This document shows positions 16,105 through 23,699 of a DNA stretch of 64,000 nucleotides, piece by piece. The stretch is taken from NCBI GenBank assembly GCA_903929885.1, contig CAIYWI010000024.1, forward strand, positions 22,716-86,715. The letters run 5' to 3'. The number at the start of each line of letters is the position of its first letter. The first letter of the stretch is position 1. The stretch comes from an uncultured Phycisphaerales bacterium. Lineage in GTDB: Bacteria > Planctomycetota > Phycisphaerae > Phycisphaerales > UBA1924. The notes beneath the pieces are model-generated. The model saw only the letters and a program-made list of their open reading frames with translations. It did no database searches and had not been told where the DNA came from. Position numbers and translations under genes: made by a program.

Positions 16105-17658
16105 ATGGCCGACACTCACTTCGACGTCATCGTCATCGGCGGCGGTCCCGCCGGCTACGTGGGCGCCATCCGCGCCGCCCAGCTCGGATACAAGGTCGCC
16201 TGCATCGAGCGGGCCAAGTTGGGAGGCGTCTGCCTCAACTGGGGCTGCATCCCCAGCAAGAGCCTGCTCGCCAACGCGGAGCTGGTGGAGAAGCTCGGCA
16301 AGGCGGACGAGCAGAAGTTCTGGGGGCTCAAGATCGGCGGCTCGGTCGAACTCGACTGGGACCGCATCATCGGCCGCAGCCGCGACGTGGCGGGCAAGCT
16401 CAACGGGGGCATCGCGTTCCTCTTCAAGAAGAACAAGGTGACGCACATCGTGGGCAACGCCAAGATCGTCGGAGCGGCGACGCCGGCCAACGGCAACAAG
16501 TGCAAGGTCGAGGTGCAGGAGTGCGCGGTCAAGGAGGAACTGACCAGCGCCCCCGCCACGCCGGGCAAGACGACGCAGACGCTGACGGCCGACCACGTGA
16601 TCGTGGCGACGGGCAGCGTGGCCCGCGACCTGCCCTTCGCCAAGTTCGACGGCGACCGCATCTGGGGCGCCCGCGAGGCGATGTTCAACAAGGAGAAGCC
16701 CAAGAGCCTGGTGGTGATCGGCGCGGGCGCCATCGGCATGGAGTTCGCCTACTTCTACCACACGATGGGCACGAAGGTCACCATCATCGAGATGATGGAC
16801 CGCGTGCTGCCCGTCGAGGACAAGGACGTGGGCGAGGCGATGGGCCGCCTCTACAAGAAGCACGGCATGGAGATCCACACGTCGACGGTGACGACGGCGG
16901 TGGAGAAGACGGCGACGGGCGTGAAGGTGACCTTTGCCCCGGCGGTGAACGGCAAGGCCGACGAGAGCAAGAAGCAGACGGTCGAGGCCGACCGCGTGCT
17001 GCTGGCGGTGGGCGTGGTGGGCCGCACCGACGGCCTGTGCGACGCCTCGCTGGGCCTCAAGATCGAGAAGGGCCACATCCAGACCGACTTCCTGCCGGGC
17101 AAGACCCGCAACGAGGCGATCGACTACAAGACGAACCTGCCGGGCGTCTACGCGGTGGGCGACGTCATCGGCCCGCCGTGGCTCGCCCACGTGGCGAGCG
17201 AAGAGGCGATCATCTGCGTCGAGCGGATCGCCTGGCGCCAGAAGAAGTGGCACCATGAGCCCTACCCGATCGACTACACCACCATCCCCGGCTGCACGTA
17301 CTGCCTGCCCCAGGTGGCGAGCGTCGGCTACACCGAGCAGAAGCTCATCGAGATGGGCAAGGTGAAGGGCAAGGACTACGAGGTGGGCAAGTACGGCTTC
17401 ACGGCCCACGGCAAGGCCATCGCGGCCGCGCACACCGACGGCTTCGTCAAGATCATCCGCGGACTGCCCCGCGGCGAGATCCTCGGCTCGCACATCATGG
17501 GCGACCAGGCGACGGAGTTGATCGGCGAGATGACCCTGGCCCGTCGCCTCGAGGCGACGACCGAGGAGCTCATCTGCACCATGCACGCCCACCCGACGAT
17601 GCACGAGGCGATCCACGAGGCCGCCCTCGCGAGCGAAGGCCGCGTGATTCACGGGTAA
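16105..17658 (+). CDS. lpdA: Dihydrolipoyl dehydrogenase
   Basis: FAD- and NAD-dependent E3 component of 2-oxo-acid dehydrogenase complexes, reoxidising protein-bound dihydrolipoamide. 517 aa, somewhat longer than the usual 460-480. FAD site IGGGPAGYVGAIRAAQLG at about 11-28. Redox-active disulfide GGVCLNWGCIPSKSLL with Cys43 and Cys48. NAD site GAGAIGMEFAYFY. The C-terminal active-site pair is in HAHPTMHEAIHEA. Extra length comes from lysine-rich insertions, for example around EELTSAPATPGKTTQTL. CAGGAG precedes the ATG, and a TACACT -10-like hexamer at 16040 implies a leader of about 50 bases. No E1 or E2 gene is next to it. Confidence 0.93.
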   Translation: MADTHFDVIVIGGGPAGYVGAIRAAQLGYKVACIERAKLGGVCLNWGCIPSKSLLANAELVEKLGKADEQKFWGLKIGGSVELDWDRIIGRSRDVAGKLNGGIAFLFKKNKVTHIVGNAKIVGAATPANGNKCKVEVQECAVKEELTSAPATPGKTTQTLTADHVIVATGSVARDLPFAKFDGDRIWGAREAMFNKEKPKSLVVIGAGAIGMEFAYFYHTMGTKVTIIEMMDRVLPVEDKDVGEAMGRLYKKHGMEIHTSTVTTAVEKTATGVKVTFAPAVNGKADESKKQTVEADRVLLAVGVVGRTDGLCDASLGLKIEKGHIQTDFLPGKTRNEAIDYKTNLPGVYAVGDVIGPPWLAHVASEEAIICVERIAWRQKKWHHEPYPIDYTTIPGCTYCLPQVASVGYTEQKLIEMGKVKGKDYEVGKYGFTAHGKAIAAAHTDGFVKIIRGLPRGEILGSHIMGDQATELIGEMTLARRLEATTEELICTMHAHPTMHEAIHEAALASEGRVIHG

Positions 17659-17801
17659 GCGGGTGGATGACGGGATATTCGAAGGGATGCGGACGGTCGG
17701 CGAGGACCGGGCGTCATGCCATGGTCCACAATCTATCACAGGGAGGATGATGGTCGCGGCCTACCTCGTGCGTCTTCAAGACAGCAAGAGGAGCATTTCG
17801 C

Positions 17802-20800
17802 ATGGACACGATTCGAGGCGCAAGGCACGCGTTCGCGACGATGGGCACGATCTTGCTGTCGATGACGGCGGCGGCGGACACGTGGCCGATGAAGCAGCGG
17901 GACATGCAGAACACGGGACGAGCGTCCTACAGCATTCCCGAGTCGAGGAAGAACTCGTCGCTGTTCGACGTTCCCCTGTGGCAAGCGCCGACCTTCGAGA
18001 ACGGGGCGATCGGGGCCTCGTCGATGGTGTTCTTTGACGGGGCGGGTCCCGGGGGTGCGGATCTCGTGGTGGCGGGCTATCACTGGCCCAAGGGCGTTCA
18101 GGGCATGGACCGGCGCACGGGCCGCGTCTTCTGGCGCGGGAATCCCGCAGGCGGCGAGATCATCGGGGAATCGACCCCGGCCTTCTCGCCTGACGGCCGG
18201 ACGGTGTACGTGATCAACGATGCGACGGGCTCCCAAGGCTTCCCTGCGGGTCACCCGCTGATGGCCTTCGCGTCGATCAGCGGCCCCGCGTCCTTTCACC
18301 ACAACGGGCTTGCGACCAACCCGAACAACCTGAGCACGCCGTCGGTGCGGGTCGGGACCGACGGGAGGATCTACGGGCATCAGTGGAACACCGGCCATGC
18401 CTCGTACACCGACACGGGCACGGCCCTCACGGCCGCATGGTCGCGGACCGGCGGGTCGCCGTGCTACAGCGAGTCTGCCTTGTCGACCTCGAACGGCTCG
18501 TTGCAACTGCTGTCGATCGGCCGCGCGGGCGTGCTGTCGTGCCTGTCGACCAGCGCCTCGACGGCGGCATGGTCGCGGACGCTCGGTTCGTTCACGGACG
18601 CGACGGTGACCGTTGATCCGTCGAACGGCAACTGCTACGTGGCGGCCGGCGACGGATCGATCTCGGTGGCGGGCGTGTCGAAGACCGGCGCGAATCTGTG
18701 GACGACGCTCACGCGATCGGTGTACGTGGCGGGCGGCGGCAACGAAGCGGCGCGGGTGTCGTCAGGCGGGTGCCTCAACGCCGCGGGCACCACCTACTAC
18801 TTCCAGACGTCGACGCGGGGCGGGACCGGTCGCCTCTACGCGATCAACACGAGCAACGGCTCGACGCGATGGAGCGTGGCGACAGGCGCCAAGGGGTGGG
18901 AAGGGCACTACTCGTGCCCGATCGTGACGCCGGACGGGACGGTGATCGTCGGCACCAACGAGGGCGGGCAATACGTCGCGATCCGCGACAACGGCACGTC
19001 GGGGCAGATCATCGACACCCTCACGATGGCTGCGAATTCGCACGCGACGGCCACGCCCACCCTCTCTTCGGACGGCCTGCTCTACCTGCCGATGCAGACG
19101 ACGTGGATCGTGCCCGACGGCGACGGCAACGCGCCGACGCTCCAGACACGCCATCTCTTCGCCGCCATCGACCTTCGCGCCGGCGCCTCGTTGCTCCTGC
19201 CCAATCCCGGCGGCCAAACGGCGACGAGCGGCAGCGGTTCGGTCGTGGTGCGCTGGTCGCCGCTGCCCGACCTCACGGGCTTCGCATCGTATCGGATCTA
19301 CCGCTCCACCTCGGCGTTCACGTCGGTGGCATCGATGACGCCCATCGGCGTCGTGACCGATCGAGCCGCGGGTGCCTTCACCGACACCACGGCGACCGAC
19401 GGGGTGTCGTACCACTACGCGGTGACCACGCTCTCGACGAGCGGCTCCCAGCGAAACGAGGTGGCCAGCATCGGCCCCAGGACTCCGCGAACGGAGACCG
19501 ACCTGCAGGTGATGAGCCTGGTCCGTTCCCCGCAGTATCCGAGGTTCCTGCCGACCTACGAGTATCGCGTCGTGACCGAACCGAGCGGGTTCGGGCCGTA
19601 CGGTTTCTCGGTGGCGACGGGGCTTTCCGGGGGCCAGACGCCCACGACCAAACGAATGCCGGCGTCCGGCGAGTCGATGACCTACACCGCCACGATCCGC
19701 AACCGCGGGACCACGCCGTGGAGTTCCGCGGCGACCGGAACATGGCGGGTCGGGGGCGAGGTTCACTCCACGGTGTCGCTGCCCGCATCGCTGGCGGTCG
19801 GGCAGTCGACCGCGGTGTCGATCCAACTGCCGTGGATCGCCGCGGGACGGTCGATCTCATTCACGATCAACGCGACGGACGGCCGAGCGGAGAACAACGC
19901 GGTGCTGACCGACACGGCGGCGGTGCAGTTCCTGACGTACGTGGACCGGACCTACGCGGAGACCTTCCGCGAATCGAGCCGGACCCGCTGGCCGCAGACG
20001 CGGGCGGACGACATCTTCGACTGGCTGCAGCGTCACGCGGCCAGGATGAACGAAATGTTCGCAGCCGCGGGATCGACCAAGCGGGTCTCGTACGGGGTGC
20101 TCGAGCAACTCGCCGACGGGGACGCCGATCCCGCGGCGAACATGCGCCTGTGGGCGTGCTTTCCCTTCCGTTTCCGCGCCGCCGAGCAGGACATCAGGAA
20201 CTCGGGCTATTACGTGGCGTCTCAGGACATCGACTACGGGTTGCTCCACGAGATGGCGCACCAACTCGGCCTGGTGGACATGTATCGCTGGGACCTCCCG
20301 GCGTCGATGAACCTGGTGAATGGCGTCGGCTACCAGACGGAAACGTGCCTGATGCACGGCGTCTCGCAGACAGTGTCGCCGCAGTCCGCCGGCGGGATGA
20401 ACCTGTGGCAAGCCGTGGCCCACGGCCATTACGGGCAGTACATGTACGCCATGCCGGCCTCGTGCACGCTGCGCCTGACCGGTCTGGACGGACGGCCGCT
20501 TTCGGGCGTGCAGGTGCGAGTCCACCAGAAGTGCGATCGGCCCGGACAGGGAGAAGTGGTCTCGACGCAGGTCAAGGCAACCGGCACGACCGACGCTGAC
20601 GGTCGGTTCACGCTGCCGAACGTGCCGATCGATCCTGCGATCGCGCCGCCATCGCTGACCGGCGATGTCCTTCGGGCCAATCCCTTCGGCTACCTCGACG
20701 TGGTGGGCACCAACGGCCTGCTGATGATCGAGGTCGAGGACAGGGGGTTTGTCGATCACGCGTGGCTCGACATCGCGGAGGTCAACCGGGCCTTCTTCGA

Positions 20801-21527
20801 AGGCCGTACGGGAAACGCGGAGTTCGAACGTCGGCTGGCGCTGGGCGGAGACCTCCAAACCGTGCCTCCGGCCGACATGACGGAGCAGAACGCCCCGTCG
20901 TGGCGGTTGCTCTCCGAGGGAGGCGCGGCCATCACGGCGAGCGACGATCCCGTGCGACTGACCACCGGGCTTGCGAGCGTTCGATTCGTCACCGAGGGCG
21001 GGTTCGACAACACGCTGAGCTATCCCGGCGACGCGTTGGCGTCCTGGGACGTAACGTCGGCGACCGAGTTCCACTTCGACGCGTATGCGGAGAATCCCAA
21101 CGGGGCGTTCCAGGGGTTGTACGTGATCATCCGGACTCTGTCGGGCGCATTCACCTACACGCCCCAACAGTCAAGCCTCAACGAAGCGCTCGGACGGTGG
21201 TGGCGGTATTCGATCCCTCTGGCGGGCGACGCTGATTGGGTCCGCACGCAGCAAGGTTCGCCGGACCTGACGCAGGTCACCGGCGTCGAGATCCACCCCG
21301 ACACGTGGGGCTACGGCTTCGTGCTGTGGCTGGACGACACGGGCTTCGACCTGCCGTCATGGTGCGTCGCCGACTTCAACATCGATGGGGGCATCGACGG
21401 CGCGGACATCGGCGCCTTCTTCGAGGTCTGGGAATCCGGTGACGCGAGGGCGGACATCAACGAGGACGGGGGCATCGACGGATCCGACGTGACCAGCTTC
21501 TTTGATCATTGGGAAGCGGGTTGCTGA
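17802..21527 (+). CDS. Giant exported multidomain protein: PQQ-like repeats, Fn3, zincin motif, Gly-Cys dockerin
   Basis: Exported protein of 1241 aa. Signal peptide about 1-27. Residues about 60-460 look like a PQQ-type beta-propeller (repeated strands with GQYVAIRDNG-like and RLYAINTSNGSTRW-like repeats). A fibronectin-III-like domain (ASYRIYRSTS... YHYAVTTLS) follows, then a CARDB-like module (YTATIRNRGTTPWSS). A zincin motif HEMAH at 816-820 within LLHEMAHQLGLVDMY suggests a metalloprotease. A carboxypeptidase-regulatory-like segment (GLDGRPLSGVQVRVH) comes next. The last 55 residues hold two dockerin-like loops ending EAGC. AGAGGAG precedes ATG 17802. Protease activity is inference from HExxH plus a downstream Asp. 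Confidence 0.8.
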   Translation: MDTIRGARHAFATMGTILLSMTAAADTWPMKQRDMQNTGRASYSIPESRKNSSLFDVPLWQAPTFENGAIGASSMVFFDGAGPGGADLVVAGYHWPKGVQGMDRRTGRVFWRGNPAGGEIIGESTPAFSPDGRTVYVINDATGSQGFPAGHPLMAFASISGPASFHHNGLATNPNNLSTPSVRVGTDGRIYGHQWNTGHASYTDTGTALTAAWSRTGGSPCYSESALSTSNGSLQLLSIGRAGVLSCLSTSASTAAWSRTLGSFTDATVTVDPSNGNCYVAAGDGSISVAGVSKTGANLWTTLTRSVYVAGGGNEAARVSSGGCLNAAGTTYYFQTSTRGGTGRLYAINTSNGSTRWSVATGAKGWEGHYSCPIVTPDGTVIVGTNEGGQYVAIRDNGTSGQIIDTLTMAANSHATATPTLSSDGLLYLPMQTTWIVPDGDGNAPTLQTRHLFAAIDLRAGASLLLPNPGGQTATSGSGSVVVRWSPLPDLTGFASYRIYRSTSAFTSVASMTPIGVVTDRAAGAFTDTTATDGVSYHYAVTTLSTSGSQRNEVASIGPRTPRTETDLQVMSLVRSPQYPRFLPTYEYRVVTEPSGFGPYGFSVATGLSGGQTPTTKRMPASGESMTYTATIRNRGTTPWSSAATGTWRVGGEVHSTVSLPASLAVGQSTAVSIQLPWIAAGRSISFTINATDGRAENNAVLTDTAAVQFLTYVDRTYAETFRESSRTRWPQTRADDIFDWLQRHAARMNEMFAAAGSTKRVSYGVLEQLADGDADPAANMRLWACFPFRFRAAEQDIRNSGYYVASQDIDYGLLHEMAHQLGLVDMYRWDLPASMNLVNGVGYQTETCLMHGVSQTVSPQSAGGMNLWQAVAHGHYGQYMYAMPASCTLRLTGLDGRPLSGVQVRVHQKCDRPGQGEVVSTQVKATGTTDADGRFTLPNVPIDPAIAPPSLTGDVLRANPFGYLDVVGTNGLLMIEVEDRGFVDHAWLDIAEVNRAFFEGRTGNAEFERRLALGGDLQTVPPADMTEQNAPSWRLLSEGGAAITASDDPVRLTTGLASVRFVTEGGFDNTLSYPGDALASWDVTSATEFHFDAYAENPNGAFQGLYVIIRTLSGAFTYTPQQSSLNEALGRWWRYSIPLAGDADWVRTQQGSPDLTQVTGVEIHPDTWGYGFVLWLDDTGFDLPSWCVADFNIDGGIDGADIGAFFEVWESGDARADINEDGGIDGSDVTSFFDHWEAGC

Positions 21528-21685
21528 CCGCAGATCTGATCCGACGCCCGCGGATTGCGAGGCGATTCGGGCGATGTGGCACGGGCGTTCGATGGCCCGC
21601 ACCGCCCGGCCTCGAGCACCCGAAGGCGGCACGCGGCTGGTCGGCGAGAAGGTCGAACGTGAGGGACGACTCGGGCTCAAACGAC

Positions 21686-21712
21686 AGGAGCCGGGCGAAG
21701 GGCCCGGCTCCT
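21686..21712 (-). terminator. Putative terminator at the end of the flagellar cluster (after fliA)
   Basis: Perfect 11-bp stem (21686-21696 with 21702-21712, 5-base loop), 36 bases after the fliA stop. On the minus strand it is followed by GTCGTTTG, a weak T run. It also separates the converging exported-protein gene. Confidence 0.55.
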
Positions 21713-21747
21713 GGTGCGATCATGATGATGTCAACCGAAGTCGACGC

Positions 21748-22626
21748 TCAGTCGACAGGCTCGAGTTCCTTCTCGCGGTGCTGCATCTGGCTCTTGAGGC
21801 GGGCGAGGATGGAGGAGTGCATCTGGCTGACGCGCGACTCGGAGAGGTCGAGCGTGGCGCCGATTTCCTTCATCGTCATGCCCTCGTAGTAGTAGAGGAC
21901 GACGATGAGGCGTTCGGCGCGGGAGAGACCCTTGGTGATGAGGTCCTTGAGGTCGCGGCGCTGGATGTCGGAGACGGGGTTGCACTGACCGTCGTCCTTG
22001 ACGACGTCGAGCTCGCGGATCTCGCGGCCGCCGCCGTCGCCGCCGCCGAAGCATCGCTGCGTGAGGCTGCGGGTCATGACGGCGGAGCTGTCGCGGCGGA
22101 GCTTGTCGAACTCCTCGTCGTCGACCTTGAGCATGTCGGCGACCTGCTCGTCGGTGGCGGGCTGGCCGGTGGCCTTCTCGATGGCCTGCCGGGCCTGCTC
22201 GACCTTGCTGGTGCGGCTGCGAACCAGTCGCGGCACCCAGTCCATCGAGCGGAGCTCGTCGAGGATCGCGCCGCGGATGCGGGGGGCGCAGTACGTCTCG
22301 AACTTGACCTTGCGGGAGAGATCGAAGGCGTCGATGGCGTCCATCAGGCCGAACAGGCCGGCGGACATGAGGTCCTCGATGTCGACCTCGTCGGGAAGAC
22401 GGGCGTAGATCCGCTCGGCGTTGTATCGCACGAGCGGAAGAAACTTCTCCATGAGGTAGTTGCGGGTGGCCTCGTCGGGCTTGGCCTGGTAGGTGACCCA
22501 CAGATCGTTGATGGGAACGGCATCCAGCGGGGAGGGAGCCTTCGACGGCTCGGCATGACGCACCGCGAAGCGGTTGGACATGCGGGACGAACCCCCACGA
22601 CGCGACGAACTCCTGATGCTCGACAT
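21748..22626 (-). CDS. fliA: Flagellar/motility sigma factor FliA (sigma-28 family)
   Basis: RNA polymerase sigma factor of the FliA/WhiG group, directing late flagellar genes. 292 aa. Region 2: LVRYNAERIYARLPDEVDIE, then DLMSAGLFGLMDAIDAFD and FETYCAPRIRGAILDELR, which is highly diagnostic. Region 3 includes WVPRLVRSRTSKVEQA. Region 4: LSRAERLIVVLYYYEGMTMK, then EIGATLDLSESRVSQMHSSI. The ATG at 22626 has GGAG 8 bases upstream; ATG 22581 is a weaker alternative. A His-poor, Gly-rich insert (GGGDGGGRE) sits between regions 3 and 4. It is the last gene of the flagellar cluster, separated from the 95-aa membrane-protein gene by about 420 non-coding bases, so it may have its own promoter. No FlgM anti-sigma is seen. 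Confidence 0.93.
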   Translation of the reverse strand: MSSIRSSSRRGGSSRMSNRFAVRHAEPSKAPSPLDAVPINDLWVTYQAKPDEATRNYLMEKFLPLVRYNAERIYARLPDEVDIEDLMSAGLFGLMDAIDAFDLSRKVKFETYCAPRIRGAILDELRSMDWVPRLVRSRTSKVEQARQAIEKATGQPATDEQVADMLKVDDEEFDKLRRDSSAVMTRSLTQRCFGGGDGGGREIRELDVVKDDGQCNPVSDIQRRDLKDLITKGLSRAERLIVVLYYYEGMTMKEIGATLDLSESRVSQMHSSILARLKSQMQHREKELEPVD

Positions 22627-23048
22627 ATGGTCTGCTCCGTGACCCTGTTCGCCTCGGACACCGGCGAACCCGGCGACCTTCGGCGAATCCTGACGCTTCG
22701 GACGACTCCCTTCCAGGAACCGCCCCGTTCATGACGACCGGTTGCAGTGGCGATGCTCCGATCGCCGCTTCCGTTCGTCACCATTCGGGTTCGGGCACGA
22801 GCCCCGTTCCCGCTTGCTCGATTGCTCGCGACCTCGAAGGCATGCGAGACGATCGATCAAGTGCGACGCCGCTCATCCATGAGCAGGCCGGCGTGAGTAT
22901 ACATGAACCCGCGACGTCGCATATCCCCCGTCGAACGATTTTCCGGAAATATTTCCACTCCCCTGACCGGTGGAGCCGAGAGCGCATCCACCTCTTTTCC
23001 ACCATCGGTTCTCAAGTCGCGACGCGACGTCGTGCGCCGCTCGCGACA
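22627..23048. other. Intergenic region upstream of fliA with nested palindromes
   Basis: No gene is visible. The region holds an AT-rich island with two overlapping perfect palindromes, TTTCCGGAAA (22940-22949) and GGAAATATTTCC (22945-22956). On the minus strand a good -10 hexamer TATACT lies at 22901-22896 without a clear -35. Together they look like a regulatory region for fliA. Confidence 0.45.
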
Positions 23049-23336
23049 TCATCCCTCATCCTGACGGATCTCGGGGATGGGCCTGGCCTTCTTGTAGTTG
23101 GCGACATGTTCGTCGAGCACGTGCGCGATGCACTTGGCGGCGCCATGACCCACGAGGTTGCAGACGATCATGGCGATGATGCTGCGCAAGACCACGTCGC
23201 CGGCGGGGTTGGAGGCCAGGAGCCCCGAGATCGCGGCCAGCGAGAAGCCGCACAACGCGAAGACGACGGCAATGACCCGACCCAGGTGCTGACTCGTCGA
23301 CTCGTCGGCGGCCTGCTCTGGCGAAGACTTCTCCAC
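23049..23336 (-). CDS. Small two-helix membrane protein in flagellar cluster
   Basis: Unrecognised 95-aa protein. A polar N-terminus of about 18 residues is followed by two predicted membrane helices (VIAVVFALCGFSLAAISGLL and VVLRSIIAMIVCNLVGHGAA) and a polar tail rich in charged residues (HVLDEHVANYKKARPIPEIR). It lies between flhA and fliA, on the same strand, about 360 bases downstream of flhA. Position and topology suggest a flagellum-associated accessory, but no family motif supports a function. A GTGGAG-like sequence lies at the start codon region. A basal-body or export accessory is possible but unproven. Confidence 0.65.
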   Translation of the reverse strand: MEKSSPEQAADESTSQHLGRVIAVVFALCGFSLAAISGLLASNPAGDVVLRSIIAMIVCNLVGHGAAKCIAHVLDEHVANYKKARPIPEIRQDEG

Positions 23337-23699
23337 GTATCAGTTCCTCCGACGCGTGCGCCGCTCTCTTGACTCTTGCCTTCAACCGATCATCCGCGGC
23401 CTGTTCGAGGGGCGGACCCGCAACTTGCCCTCATCGGTCGATCGAACGTCGCGTTTCAGGGAAATCCGGAGCGGCGCTCGTCATCGTCCGGGCCGATGAC
23501 GATCTTGCGGGCGACGCGGACATTGACGATCGCAACGGCCGTGCCGCCCGCGCTCGCACGCGCGGGCCCGACCGGGGGATGCTCGCGACCGATCCGACCG
23601 GACGAGAGAGAATACCCGCGGGCGGCACGGATCCGCAGCGGGGCGAATTCCCTATTTGTCCCGCCGCGTCGTTCGGGCTTCGAGCGGCATCTCGCCGCG
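23337..23699. other. Intergenic region between flhA and the 95-aa gene
   Basis: I see no supported gene. Frames on the plus strand through here are shadows with Arg/Ala/Pro composition. No clear terminator or promoter could be recognised. Confidence 0.5.
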
